From positions 1-64,000 of the forward strand of contig NZ_MIEQ01000027.1 in assembly GCF_001968815.1 (NCBI RefSeq): DNA of 64,000 bases. The letters run 5' to 3'. Source of the stretch: Motiliproteus sp. MSK22-1. Lineage in GTDB: Bacteria > Pseudomonadota > Gammaproteobacteria > Pseudomonadales > Balneatricaceae. Positions 53,605 through 62,272 of the stretch are shown in pieces. Position 1 is the first letter of the stretch. Each line of letters opens with the position of its first letter. Both the position numbers and the translations under genes were made by a program. The notes below the pieces were generated by a model. That model ran no database searches. It saw nothing but the letters and a program-made list of their open reading frames with translations, and was not told where the DNA came from.

Positions 53605-54516
53605 ATGCCAACACCTGATTTTAATTTGCTGATCACCCTTGATGTACTCCTCGCTGAAGGTAGCGTTGCAGCAGCTGCCCGACGACTGGGATTGAGCCCC
53701 TCAGCGATGAGCAGAGCGCTGGCAAGATTGCGTCAAACAACGGGGGATCCGCTGTTAGTCAGGGCTGGCCGTGGTTTAGTACCGACCCCCAGAGCGCTTG
53801 AACTTCGTCAGCGAGTGAGTCAGTTGGTTGACGACGTACAGGAAGTGCTGCGGCCTCAGGTAGAACTCGACCCCAAACAGTTGGCACGGACATTTACAGT
53901 GCGGACCGGAGAAGGCTTTGTGGAGACCTTCGGACCGAATCTGATTGCACGAGTCAGTTCAGAAGCTCCTGGCGTGCAGCTTCGATTCGTACCAAAACCA
54001 GATAAAGACAGCGGACCCCTTCGCGACGCTAGCGTGGATTTAGAGACCGGTGTTGTGAGCAAAACAATGGGCCCGGAAATAAGAACACAGGGCTTGTTCA
54101 GGGATCGCTTTATCGGTGTGGTACGAACTGGCCACAAGCTAAGCCAAAGTAAGATAACAGCCGCCCGCTATGCCGCCGCTCAGCATATTGCAATCTCGCG
54201 AAGAGGACTCAACCGAGGACCGGTGGATGAGGCGCTGGAGCCTTTGGGGCTGGAACGAAATATTGTTACGATGGTTGCCGGCTTTTCGACGGCACTTGCA
54301 CTCGCACGAAAGTCTGATTTGATTGCGACAGTACCAGAATTAAACACCGAAGGTCTGCGTGCAGGAATGCACAGCTTCCCCCTGCCATTTCCCCCACCGG
54401 AAGTGACGGTATCATTATTATGGCACCCACGAATGGATGCTGATCCGGCACATCGCTGGCTGCGCAAGAGTGTTCGCGAAGTCTGCACAGAGCAACTGAC
54501 AGCACCAGCAGATTAA
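53605..54516 (+). CDS. LysR-family regulator divergent from the MFS gene
   Basis: A 303-residue regulator. It begins MPTPDFNLLITLDVLLAEG, with helix-turn-helix AAARRLGLSPSAMSRALARLRQ near residues 22-43 and a binding domain from about 90. It resembles the LysR group with a TGDPLLVRAGRGLVPTPRALEL block. It is the last ordinary chromosomal gene before the cassette-like region and likely controls the exporter. Confidence 0.9.
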   Translation: MPTPDFNLLITLDVLLAEGSVAAAARRLGLSPSAMSRALARLRQTTGDPLLVRAGRGLVPTPRALELRQRVSQLVDDVQEVLRPQVELDPKQLARTFTVRTGEGFVETFGPNLIARVSSEAPGVQLRFVPKPDKDSGPLRDASVDLETGVVSKTMGPEIRTQGLFRDRFIGVVRTGHKLSQSKITAARYAAAQHIAISRRGLNRGPVDEALEPLGLERNIVTMVAGFSTALALARKSDLIATVPELNTEGLRAGMHSFPLPFPPPEVTVSLLWHPRMDADPAHRWLRKSVREVCTEQLTAPAD

Positions 54517-54549
54517 GGTCGGATCTGCATACTTGGCCTGAGGGTATCA

Positions 54550-54808
54550 ATGCTCTTGGCTCGCTTGTTCCGTTCTTGATGCTCGCTTTGTCTCTGGACC
54601 CAAAGAACAAATTGGTGCAGTATCAAAGACATCTGAATGCGTAGATGGAGATACCGCGCACATCAATGCATGGAAACGCGCATGCGCGATATCCAGAGAA
54701 AGGAAGCTGTAAATGTTTGAAAAAATTACTATCGTTTCAAATCTTTATATGGATATCGACCGATTTAACAGATTGACAGGCCGAGCGTGCGTGATATACA
54801 AATGTTAT
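54550..54808 (+). repeat. cassette-region repeat B, copy 1
   Basis: About 260 bases nearly identical (about 85-90 percent by eye) to 58953-59210, in the same orientation. Both copies keep the same open tail SLDPKNK-x-VQYQRHLNA in one frame. Both also hold a short start-to-stop frame beginning MFEKI, 54713-54832 here with 39 residues. The end, at GTTATAAC, joins the next cassette-like gene. Confidence 0.9.
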
Positions 54809-54833
54809 AACCCAAATGGACTAAGTCACTGAC

Positions 54834-55300
54834 ATGGTAGATTGGAGAGTTTCGATAGGAACTATTCTTGGAGTACTGTTATCAATGCTTCTAGCACACC
54901 GGCTAACCTATCGCAGGGAGCAAGACAAAGTCTATAGGCAGTTTGTTAATGAGTTCAAAGCGTCCTAGTTCCATTTTTAAAGGAGTTAGAGGATACTGAT
55001 ACCAATCCAGCATTGGTAGTAACGCAAAACTATCCAGCCCACGATGAAGCTGCAAGAAAATTATTGTTACATCTTCCTGAACGAAAACACGATCAGTTTT
55101 TGAAGGGTTGGAAAAAGTACACAGAAATATATGAAGAGAAAAAGGCATTAGGCTTAAGTGCACTGATTGCGACGGAAGTAGACGACTTGTCACTAGCTGA
55201 TGTATCAACAAATGAAGGCATGAAGTATATTTACCAGCAAACAGCTATGCGCAGACAACATATTATTGAGGCAGTAAACAATGCAATATCAGTATTGTAA
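54834..55300 (+). pseudogene. membrane-anchored cassette protein with a frameshift
   Basis: A first frame from ATG 54834 gives a membrane helix (IGTILGVLLSMLLAHRL) and stops at 54966-54968. The following frame, from 54962, continues immediately with LVPFLKELEDTDTNPALVV and runs to the stop at 55300. The two halves read as one protein of about 155 residues with a one-base deletion near 54962. The soluble C-terminal part is unrecognised. Sequencing error or true decay are both possible. Confidence 0.55.
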
Positions 55301-55308
55301 ATATTGGG

Positions 55309-55330
55309 TTATAACAAGGCGCTACAGCAG
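55309..55330 (+). other. attC-like left box after the frameshifted gene
   Basis: TTATAACAAGGCGCTACAGC starts nine bases after the stop codon of the preceding gene. The YAACAAG-type box followed by GCGC is typical of the 5' end of integron attC sites. The matching right box was not located with confidence. Confidence 0.45.
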
Positions 55331-55431
55331 GATTTAGGTAAAGTGTCATATTTTTTTGAAAAAAGCACAAAAAATCCGCCACTTCATTCAAACCTCTGAG
55401 CTTAGAGTTATTACTACAAGGAGGCGTCCTG

Positions 55432-55827
55432 ATGGATCAGACAGTTTCACAAACTAAACTGATATTCTTTACTAAGCAAAACCTAATTCACCTTACAATT
55501 AGCATATTAATTCTCGTGGCTCTTTTCTATATTTACACGGGCTTAATGCTAGCTATTCCCGAATTTTCTGAATTATCGAGAGCTTTTAGTGTGGAAGTCC
55601 CTGTTATTACTCAGTTTATGTATGAAAATTTCATGTATTACCCTTACTTATTTTATATAGAAAAAATATCATTTATCATATATTTCTTAACCGTTTTTAT
55701 ATCAGGCATTAGTAAATCATTATTTAAAAAGATTGCACTTACAAATTTTGCGGTCTGTGTACTGGTTACCGCCACAACATTCTTTTTCATGTATTTGCCT
55801 ATTTTTAAAATGGATTCCGTTGTATGA
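55432..55827 (+). CDS. small membrane protein of cassette type
   Basis: A 131-residue protein with three predicted membrane helices: LTISILILVALFYIYTGLML near 22-41, FIIYFLTVFISGI near 78-90 and NFAVCVLVTATTFFFMYLPIF near 102-122. ATG 55432 follows AAGGAGG. It is not recognised. Low-GC composition and an attC-like site a few bases after its stop fit an integron gene cassette. Confidence 0.6.
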   Translation: MDQTVSQTKLIFFTKQNLIHLTISILILVALFYIYTGLMLAIPEFSELSRAFSVEVPVITQFMYENFMYYPYLFYIEKISFIIYFLTVFISGISKSLFKKIALTNFAVCVLVTATTFFFMYLPIFKMDSVV

Positions 55828-55830
55828 AAG

Positions 55831-55950
55831 TTATAACAAGTGGGTCGTGCGGGGCATTTCATCATTGGGAAGAAATCAGTGTCAGAGAGCAAATGTTGCT
55901 AATATCTTAGCGAAAACTGCGGATGCTAGCGTTTCCTTAGCTTGTTAGAG
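55831..55950 (+). other. attC-like site with complementary ends
   Basis: TAACAAG at 55834-55840 and CTTGTTA at 55941-55947 are exact complements about 100 bases apart, bounding a site that begins a few bases after the preceding stop codon. This matches the outer R'' and R' boxes of an attC recombination site. The 3' half (55887 onward) recurs at 61646-61715. Confidence 0.6.
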
Positions 55951-55956
55951 GGCTAT
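55887..55956 (+). repeat. cassette-region repeat C, copy 1
   Basis: About 70 bases beginning GAGCAAATGTTGCTAATATC and ending GGCTAT, closely similar to 61646-61715 in the same orientation. It forms the right half of the attC-like site. Confidence 0.8.
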
Positions 55957-56072
55957 ATTAGCTAAAATACTTCTCTGAGCCGTTTTCTTCCTTCTCAAAT
56001 TGTAGGAATTATGGCTGGCCTGGGCTTTGGGGCTATTACTGTTGCAGTAAAGAACTATCGGACTAGAAATTC

Positions 56073-56717
56073 ATGAGAAAATTTATTATATACCTTCCTG
56101 TTGCTAGCGCTTTCTGGTTTGTGACTACCATTACATTAGGGGGTATCAATCATCCGAACTACCAGCATATGTCGCAATTTATAAGCGAGCTTGGTGCAGT
56201 TGGTACAATTAATGGACAGACAGTAAATCTAATAGGATTTGTTCCTGCAAGCATTTTTCTCACGGCCTTTGTTATTTTGGCGATATACCTTTCGTCAAGG
56301 AAAACAAAGCAAACTCTAGGCTTTGTGGGAATAGGGATGTATGCAATAACACTTTGCATTGCAGCTCTGTACCCTTGCGATGCTGGATGCCGTCCTGATA
56401 GTCCGACCACATCTCAAATAATTCACAACCTTTCGGCCATTTTCGGTTACTTAAATGGAATAGCTGGTGTTTTTATATTAGCATCAGACGTAAAACAAAA
56501 GGGCAACAGAAAATTAGGGATTATAGGTTACGTCCTTGGCAGTGTTGCAGTAGCAATGTTCTTTCTTCTTTATCCTGAGTTTTTACTTGTTGGGTTAGCT
56601 CAAAGAATATTTGAGTTATCAATGTACACATGGATAATTTTATATTCATTCTATTTTCAGGTTGAAATACTTAACAAATCAAGCAAGAAGGATGCGGTAA
56701 ACCGGGCCTCTTCTTGA
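56073..56717 (+). CDS. DUF998 family membrane protein
   Basis: A 214-residue protein with about six membrane helices. HPNYQHMSQFISELGA after TM1 and ALYPCDAGCRPDSPTTSQIIHN in a loop are DUF998 features. The family is of unknown role. Codon use and AT-richness match the neighbouring cassette genes rather than the ribose operon. Confidence 0.8.
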   Translation: MRKFIIYLPVASAFWFVTTITLGGINHPNYQHMSQFISELGAVGTINGQTVNLIGFVPASIFLTAFVILAIYLSSRKTKQTLGFVGIGMYAITLCIAALYPCDAGCRPDSPTTSQIIHNLSAIFGYLNGIAGVFILASDVKQKGNRKLGIIGYVLGSVAVAMFFLLYPEFLLVGLAQRIFELSMYTWIILYSFYFQVEILNKSSKKDAVNRASS

Positions 56718-56766
56718 AGCATTATATAAATGGTGCTACTGAACACTGTGGTTCAGGAAGTAAAAG

Positions 56767-57354
56767 TTGAATGTGAACTATAGGCAAGGAAATAAAGGTG
56801 ACTGCTGCCGCATCGCAGAGTTAGATCACATAGCTTCTGGTGGTGCTGTGGAATACCTGTTTCACGATTTGATACCCAACAAATCTGCTTTAGAGCTACT
56901 TTCTGACGGTCTGGAGCAAGACGTTTATTCGCATACTTTTCGTAGTTGTATTGTCGCGGAGTTCGATCAAAACATCATCGGAATGGCATTGTCCTATCCG
57001 GCACACTTGCATTGTATAACCGATGAGCTAACGAATTTTTTACCGGTGGATCGTTTAGAGAAATTCCATGAATTTTATTCCGCCAGAGTTGAAGGAAGCT
57101 ATTTTCTGGATGCTATGTGCATTGATAAAGCGTACAGAGGGTTAGGGGTTGGAAAATCACTACTCGAACATACAAAATCGAAAGCGATTAGTGAAGGCTA
57201 CAATGAACTAAGCCTTATCGTATTTTCCGACAATAGTCGCGCTATTAAGTTTTATAAAAGGCAAGGATTTAGGAGTCTTAGAAATATCAAATTAGAGCCA
57301 CATAAACTTCTTCCTCATAATGGTGGTTGCTTACTAATGAAGGTGGAAATATAA
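56767..57354 (+). CDS. GNAT-family N-acetyltransferase
   Basis: A 195-residue acetyltransferase. The acetyl-CoA loop is DKAYRGLGVGKSLLEH near residue 120, with later motif B NELSLIVFSDNSRAIKFYKRQGF. The start is TTG 56767, with a weak ribosome site. Its acceptor substrate is unknown; GNAT enzymes are frequent cassette cargo. Confidence 0.85.
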   Translation: MNVNYRQGNKGDCCRIAELDHIASGGAVEYLFHDLIPNKSALELLSDGLEQDVYSHTFRSCIVAEFDQNIIGMALSYPAHLHCITDELTNFLPVDRLEKFHEFYSARVEGSYFLDAMCIDKAYRGLGVGKSLLEHTKSKAISEGYNELSLIVFSDNSRAIKFYKRQGFRSLRNIKLEPHKLLPHNGGCLLMKVEI

Positions 57355-57411
57355 ATTAATATAATAAGATGCAGCAATCATGCTATTGATATTAAATAAA
57401 GGAGATAGTTT

Positions 57412-57609
57412 ATGGGAATGGCTGGAATCAGTATTTGGCAATTGATAATTTTGCTTATAATCCTACTTCCAATAATCCACGTGATTCTGTCAAGTCGCTC
57501 ACATGGAGGTGCTAAATTTGGATGGTTCTTGGCAGTCTTTATATTTTCATGGTTAGGGTATATTGTTTATTTAATAGTTACTCAGCCCGCTAAAGACTCC
57601 AGTGTTTAA
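57412..57609 (+). CDS. two-helix small membrane protein
   Basis: A 65-residue protein with helices IWQLIILLIILLPIIHVIL and GWFLAVFIFSWLGYIVYLIV joined by a polar loop. It resembles the N-terminal domain of phospholipase-D-like proteins or superinfection-immunity proteins, but the match is loose. AGGAGA precedes ATG 57412. It may be a membrane peptide carried by a cassette. Confidence 0.6.
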   Translation: MGMAGISIWQLIILLIILLPIIHVILSSRSHGGAKFGWFLAVFIFSWLGYIVYLIVTQPAKDSSV

Positions 57610-57802
57610 AATACAGAAAATTTGACCATACTGGGCAGCGAGGCGCCAAACCGCTGCTTCGCCATTCCGCAATTTCTTGGTGTTCTCTGCTATAAGTCAT
57701 AGCCTTTTAAAGGACTTGAGTGGATGCCGATAGAAGATGTTGCGGTAGGATTGCTTGTTGAGTGCTCACTTGACAAGTGCAGATATTTTTCTCGGAGTAA
57801 GA

Positions 57803-58654
57803 ATGCAATATAAAAACTATACCATTAAGACAATGGATAAAAAGGATGTTGATATTGCCATTGAATGGGCGGCGCAGGAGGGTTGGAATCCGGGACTTCA
57901 TGATGCCGATTGTTATTACACAGCAGATCCAACCGGTTTTCTAGTTGGGCTTCTTGATGGGGAACCCATCGCTACAATTTCTGCGATCAAATACGGCGAA
58001 TATTTTGGATTCATCGGATTTTACATGGTCAAACCTGAATATCGTGGCAAAGGTTATGGTATTCAACTTTGGAAGGCTGGACTTAAATATCTTGAAGGGC
58101 GAAATATTGGCCTTGATGGGGTTATGGCCCAGCAGGACAATTACAAAAAATCCGGATTCAACTTAGCCTATAGAAATATAAGATATGAAGGGCAAGGTGG
58201 GGGCGATTTTCCTGAAAATGCGGATATTGTTGAACTGTCCTCTTTACCTTTTGAAACCATTGATATATGTGACCAACCGATGTTTCCTGCACACAGATCC
58301 CACTTTTTAAAATGCTGGATAAATCAACCTGATAGCTATGCTTTAGGCATAATGAAGAGCGGAATGTTGGCCGGTTATGGTGTTATTCGTGCGTGTCGGA
58401 TGGGCTACAAGATAGGGCCCCTCTTAGCGGATAGTCCTGAGCTAGCCGAATTCCTGTTTCTGGCTCTAAAATCGAAAGTACAACCCTCGGTCCCTGTGTA
58501 TCTTGACACGCCAGAAGTTAACCAGGCAGCAGTATCATTGGCAGAAAGCTACAATATGGACGTTTCGTTTGAAACAGCAAGAATGTATACGGGAGAAATG
58601 CCTGCATTGCCGTTCAACCGGCTATTTGGTGTAACGTCTTTTGAAATCGGGTAA
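57803..58654 (+). CDS. two-domain GNAT acetyltransferase
   Basis: A 283-residue protein. The first domain has the acetyl-CoA loop VKPEYRGKGYGIQLWKAGL near residue 90. The second half (from about 150) is a separate domain common in this acetyltransferase group. ATG 57803 has GGAG 8 bases upstream. The frame opens earlier, at 57755, but that part lacks support. Confidence 0.85.
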   Translation: MQYKNYTIKTMDKKDVDIAIEWAAQEGWNPGLHDADCYYTADPTGFLVGLLDGEPIATISAIKYGEYFGFIGFYMVKPEYRGKGYGIQLWKAGLKYLEGRNIGLDGVMAQQDNYKKSGFNLAYRNIRYEGQGGGDFPENADIVELSSLPFETIDICDQPMFPAHRSHFLKCWINQPDSYALGIMKSGMLAGYGVIRACRMGYKIGPLLADSPELAEFLFLALKSKVQPSVPVYLDTPEVNQAAVSLAESYNMDVSFETARMYTGEMPALPFNRLFGVTSFEIG

Positions 58655-59213
58655 TCAAGGTGCAACAGATAAAAAACGAAAAACTGCCGGACACCCAGAT
58701 ATTGAAAGGTTTCTTCTCTGTACCCCTTACTATCGTTTCGTTGCCCGTTGTGTTCGTTGCGCTTTCTTGTGTAGTCGGTCAAAAGAATAGAGATTCGCCC
58801 GTGTTATTGGCCAGGTGTCTAGCCTGAAACGCTGTGCTGAGTGATTGGTCAGGGGTTGCCCAAAATCTTTACTTGTAGGAACACTTATTTGGATAAGTCT
58901 AAAGAAGCTGTTATTAGAAATTATTTATAAGATCAATTCCCTTGGGGTTTTAATGCTCTTGGCTCGCTTTTCCCGTTTCTGATACTTGCTTTGTCTCTGG
59001 ATCCAAAGAACAAAGTAGTGCAATATCAAAGACATCTGAATGCGTAGATGAAGATACCGCGCACATCAATGCATAGAAACGCGCATGCGCAATGTCCCTA
59101 GAAAGGAGGCTGTAAGTGTTTGAAAAAATCCCTATTATTTCAAATCTTTATATGGATATTGACCGATTTAAGCGATCGACAAACCGAGCGGCTCGATATA
59201 CAAGTGTTATGTG
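58655..59213. other. 559-base region without a full gene, mostly repeat B copy 2
   Basis: Between the second GNAT gene and the toxin gene. About 300 bases of unexplained sequence are followed by repeat B copy 2 (58953-59210). No other open frame of interest was seen; an attC end may lie inside. Confidence 0.5.
58953..59210 (+). repeat. cassette-region repeat B, copy 2
   Basis: Same-orientation copy of 54550-54808. It keeps the SLDPKNK-x-VQYQRHLNA frame end and a GTG-start short frame (59116-59220, 34 residues) behind AAGGAGG. It ends at GTTAT, next to the toxin gene. Confidence 0.9.
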
Positions 59214-59468
59214 TCAGTAGTGGTATCGAAGCTGAGCAATGAGAATAGAGTCGTCAGAGACTTTGTACACGATTCTATGCTCATCATTGATGCGCCTCGA
59301 CCAGTAGCCTGAAAGGGCATGTTTGAGAGGCTCGGGTTTACCTATACCTTCAAACGGCTCTCTTTTAATATCTTTGATCAAGGTGTTTACGCGATTGAGT
59401 AGCTTTTTGTCGGTTTTCTGCCAATACAGGTAATCTTCCCATGCTTTTTCAGCAAATATTAATTTCAC
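59214..59468 (-). CDS. yoeB: YoeB-type mRNA interferase toxin
   Basis: An 84-residue toxin close to E. coli YoeB. It has FAEKAWEDYLYWQKTDKKLLNRVN, the block EPFEGIGKPEPLKH, and the C-terminal SRRINDEHRIVYKV with LRYHY, whose His and Tyr form the RNA-cleaving site. It acts on mRNA at the ribosome. It overlaps the antitoxin gene by four bases and lies on the opposite strand to the cassette array, as toxin cassettes often do. Confidence 0.93.
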   Translation of the reverse strand: MKLIFAEKAWEDYLYWQKTDKKLLNRVNTLIKDIKREPFEGIGKPEPLKHALSGYWSRRINDEHRIVYKVSDDSILIAQLRYHY

Positions 59469-59716
59469 TCAATCAGTTCCTTCTCGACACCCTGTCCGTC
59501 TTCCAATTCGGCCACTGCTTCAATCAGTCGGCGCATGTTTTTTGGGCTTCGCAAAAGGTATGCAGTCTCTTCAAGCGCTTGATAATCGGCCATGGAAATC
59601 ATGACGACAGTACCTTCTCCTTTCCGGGTTATGGCCACTGGCGCGTGATCATTGCAAACCTGTTCCATCGTTTTGGCAAGGTTACTGCGGGCAGACGTAT
59701 AGCTTATACTTTCCAT
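59465..59716 (-). CDS. yefM: YefM-type antitoxin
   Basis: An 83-residue antitoxin beginning MESISYTSARSNLAKTMEQV, with GEGTVVMISMADYQALEET and the toxin-binding C-terminus ending GQGVEKELIE. It binds YoeB and represses its own promoter. Start 59716 is chosen over 59767, whose extra residues cover the operator. Confidence 0.93.
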   Translation of the reverse strand: MESISYTSARSNLAKTMEQVCNDHAPVAITRKGEGTVVMISMADYQALEETAYLLRSPKNMRRLIEAVAELEDGQGVEKELIE

Positions 59717-59727
59717 TTTTCTAAACC

Positions 59728-59751
59728 TGTACATGTACAAAAATATGTACA
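59728..59751. promoter_or_regulatory. YefM-type operator with three TGTACA hexamers
   Basis: TGTACA occurs at 59728, 59734 and 59746, in the 35 bases upstream of the antitoxin start. TGTACA palindromes are the known contact points of the YefM-YoeB repressor in E. coli, so this is the expected autoregulation site. Confidence 0.85.
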
Positions 59752-59761
59752 AATTGTAGCT

Positions 59762-59860
59762 GCGCATAACAATCAGGTCAAGTATCGCCGCTTCGCGGCT
59801 AGGATCTCCGCAAACTGCGCTTGCTCCGGCCTTTTAATGCGACCTTATACGGCTTGACAC
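59762..59860 (+). other. attC-like site after the toxin-antitoxin cassette
   Basis: GCATAACAATCAGGTCAAG followed by the hairpin GCCGC-TTC-GCGGC. This order (YAACAA, spacer, TCAAG, GCCGC hairpin) strongly resembles the attC of aadA-type cassettes as I recall it. The left 18 bases recur at 63175-63192 with few changes. A right box near GACCTTATAC is less clear. Confidence 0.6.
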
Positions 59861-59889
59861 AAAATTCAGTAACAAGATTGGAGGATAAC

Positions 59890-60282
59890 GTGACACACTA
59901 TATCGACGGGTTCATTCTTCCTGTGCCACGTGACCAACTACAGACGTATAGAGAAGTCGTTGAAAAGGTTGCGGAGATTTGGAAGGAACATGGTGCACTT
60001 GATTACTCAGAATATGTTGGCGACAACTCAAATTTGGAGGGCACTCGATCTTTCACTGATGTTGCGAACATAAAAGAGGATGAAGTCGTCATCTTTGGGT
60101 GGGTCTCATTCAAATCTCGTGAGGCGCGTGATCTTGCAAATAAAAGAGTTGCAGCCGATCCAAGGATGACGGATTTGATCAACCCACTGACTAATACATC
60201 GAGACCGATCTTTGATGCTGAACGGATGGTGTATGGCGGATTCCGGTCGCTCGTTCAATCATCCAATCAGAGCACTGTATAA
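59890..60282 (+). CDS. DUF1428 family protein
   Basis: A 130-residue protein with THYIDGFILPVPRDQLQTYREV, SEYVGDN and the C-terminal FDAERMVYGGFRSLV, which is the DUF1428 pattern (ferredoxin-like fold, role unknown). The start is GTG 59890 behind GGAGG. It follows the attC-like site by about 30 bases, like a typical cassette gene. Confidence 0.9.
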   Translation: MTHYIDGFILPVPRDQLQTYREVVEKVAEIWKEHGALDYSEYVGDNSNLEGTRSFTDVANIKEDEVVIFGWVSFKSREARDLANKRVAADPRMTDLINPLTNTSRPIFDAERMVYGGFRSLVQSSNQSTV

Positions 60283-60376
60283 TAAGTGCTTGCACTCGAC
60301 ATTTTTCCGCTGTGCTCCAAACCAGCCGCAAACAATAGTGACTATGCATATATCAAAGCATTTACCCAGTGAGCGC

Positions 60377-60450
60377 TTAACAAGCGCTGGCAAGTGTGAC
60401 AGTTTTAAGCACTGTTTCGCAGAAAAGTTGCCTCTTCCTGAGGCGCTAAG
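60377..60450 (+). other. attC-like site
   Basis: AGCGCTTAACAAGCGCT (60373-60389), with TTAACAAGCGC at its core, followed about 60 bases later by GGCGCTAAG. The boxes fit the outer ends of an attC site, although the exact right boundary is uncertain. Confidence 0.5.
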
Positions 60451-60459
60451 AGTCAAACC

Positions 60460-60861
60460 GTGGCGGTCATAGTTCTGAAAGCGATTGGGGTTTGGTTGGT
60501 AATAGTCATTACAGCAATCGTTAATGGACTGTTTCGTGAAAAATTTTTGGTCCCTGCGCTCGGGGCGGAATTTGCATTGCCGTTGAGTGGCGTACTATTG
60601 TCCGTTCTGGTGTTATGTGTATCGTTTGCGTTGGTATCCTTTCTCGATTCTTCGGAACCGGGAGTACTGCTTGCAACTGGCTTATTTTGGGTAACACTTA
60701 CAGTTTGTTTTGAATTTTTATTTGGGTATTACGTTGTGGGAAAAACGTGGTCGGAGATAATGCAGGTATTTAATCCTCTCAAAGGGGATCTGTTCGTTCT
60801 AGCCATTTTTATAACTGCCCTCGCGCCCTGGTTGTCCGCCAAAGCAAGAGGGATTCTATGA
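60460..60861 (+). CDS. small membrane protein of cassette type
   Basis: A 133-residue protein with four predicted helices: VLKAIGVWLVIVITAIVNGL, SGVLLSVLVLCVSFALVSFL, GVLLATGLFWVTLTVCFEFLF and LFVLAIFITALAPWL. GTG 60460 is the only suitable start. It resembles unnamed membrane proteins found in integron arrays, but no family can be given with certainty. Confidence 0.65.
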   Translation: MAVIVLKAIGVWLVIVITAIVNGLFREKFLVPALGAEFALPLSGVLLSVLVLCVSFALVSFLDSSEPGVLLATGLFWVTLTVCFEFLFGYYVVGKTWSEIMQVFNPLKGDLFVLAIFITALAPWLSAKARGIL

Positions 60862-60867
60862 GTGTAA

Positions 60868-60960
60868 AAGCGCTTAACCAGTCAAGGCAGGGGATGCAGC
60901 GCACCGCTGCTTGAATCCATAGACATTTATCTGATTTGGTCGCTTATCTATAGGGGTAGC
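60868..60960 (+). other. attC-like site
   Basis: CGCTTAACCAGTCAAGGCAGG near the preceding stop, then the hairpin GCAGCG-CAC-CGCTGC. The YAAC box, TCAAG and GC-rich hairpin repeat the layout at 59762. The right end near TCGCTTATC is a guess. Confidence 0.5.
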
Positions 60961-60964
60961 AAAA

Positions 60965-61549
60965 TTGAACAATGAATGGGACGAATATGCCGAAGGCTGG
61001 GATGCTGATGCCTCGGTGCAGCAATATGCCGATAATGCATTTGATGAACTATCTAAGCTCGTTGATCTTAATGACTTATCTGTCTTTGATTTTGGTTGTG
61101 GTACTGGTTCACTTGCCCAAATACTTAGCCCAAGAGTGAAGGATATTGTTGCCCTTGATGGCTCATCAGAAATGATAAATATTCTGAGTAAGAAGAAGCT
61201 AAGTAATGTATCCACTATTTCGGGATTTTTGACTCAAGACTTGATTGATAGTCATCCTCTTTTAACCAAGAAATTTGACCTAATTGTTGCGTCATCCGTT
61301 TGTGGTTTTTTGCCCGATTATGAAATAACTCTGGGACTGCTAAAGTCTCTTTTGAAAATTGGCGGTGTGTTTGTGCAGTGGGATTGGCTATCGAATGATG
61401 ATACTTCTGATGTGGGGTTGTCTGAAACCAGAGTGGTTCGTGCTCTCAAGGAAAATAAATACATCGAGGTTCAAGTGAAAACGCCATTTGAAATGAGCAG
61501 TTTAAATGGCACCATGACAGTATTAATGGCGAGTGGTAAAAACGCCTGA
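60965..61549 (+). CDS. class I SAM-dependent methyltransferase
   Basis: A 194-residue enzyme. It has the SAM loop VFDFGCGTGSLAQIL near residue 40, the acidic residue in VALDGSSEM, and a later block FDLIVASSVCGFLPDY. The start is TTG 60965. The methyl acceptor is unknown. Typical of methyltransferases carried by integron cassettes. Confidence 0.85.
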   Translation: MNNEWDEYAEGWDADASVQQYADNAFDELSKLVDLNDLSVFDFGCGTGSLAQILSPRVKDIVALDGSSEMINILSKKKLSNVSTISGFLTQDLIDSHPLLTKKFDLIVASSVCGFLPDYEITLGLLKSLLKIGGVFVQWDWLSNDDTSDVGLSETRVVRALKENKYIEVQVKTPFEMSSLNGTMTVLMASGKNA

Positions 61550-61952
61550 CACTCAGCAGCACATTTCTCGCAAGCGGCCTGGAATCGTCGCTTCGCTACT
61601 TACCTGTGTACCTGATGTTGAGGCTATCGGAAATCCCGACTCAGCGAGCAAGTATTGCTAATATAGTAGTGAAAACTGTGGATGCGAGACAGTCCTTAAT
61701 TTGCTTAGCGGTTATGTTTTTACAATCTTTCTCTGACCCTGTTTTCCGCAGCAATTCCTTGCTTATTGGTTCAGTCTAAATGTGCTTATAAAACTATCTT
61801 TTTAAAAATCCCGCGCATCTTATTCAGCAGACTAAATGACAATCAATCATGATTCAGGGAAAAATTGAGCAAAAAATAATCTCAAATCCAGTATCAAAAT
61901 CAAGGCCAGAGAGTAAGCATTTCTTTGGGGTGTTGAAGGTCATGGTGGATTA
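61550..61952. other. 403-base region holding repeat C copy 2 and nothing else recognised
   Basis: Between the methyltransferase and the small frame at 61953. Apart from repeat C copy 2 (61646-61715), no gene, RNA or clear attC end was seen. Confidence 0.45.
61646..61715 (+). repeat. cassette-region repeat C, copy 2
   Basis: Similar to 55887-55956 over about 70 bases, sharing GCTAATAT, GAAAACTG and the final GTTAT-like end. It lies in the spacer after the methyltransferase gene, as expected for the right half of an attC site. Confidence 0.75.
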
Positions 61953-62168
61953 GTGGGTAGCAGAAAGAAGTTGGTTCATCATCAATTGCATTTTGCCAAA
62001 GTATTCAAAGAACGTATTTTTGATGTCAGTATGGCTTTACGGCAAGCTTGTCTGGGCTTAGATGTTAATTCTTTGTGGATAGGATATCAGCGGCCAGGAT
62101 TTAGATTGTACCAGGAGCACGAGTATAGTGTTGGTCTTGAATATATTAGTTATAACAGGTTAAGGTGA
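61953..62168 (+). CDS. hypothetical small protein, possibly truncated
   Basis: A 71-residue frame starting at a non-ATG codon: GSRKKLVHHQLHFAKVFKERIFDVSMALRQ and a C-terminal half with LWIGYQRPGFRLYQEHEYSVGLEY. The protein-like composition favours coding, but no family is recognised. The end of the frame runs into an attC-like box (TTATAACAGG at 62151-62160). Confidence 0.35.
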   Translation: MGSRKKLVHHQLHFAKVFKERIFDVSMALRQACLGLDVNSLWIGYQRPGFRLYQEHEYSVGLEYISYNRLR

Positions 62169-62272
62169 GTCGGAATCGCTCTCGGTTTCGATGCTTAGAA
62201 TACTATGCATAGGTTACAAAGCAGAGAGGATGAAGTGTAGCGGCTTCGGGTTCTGGATAAGAGGGATAGCTT

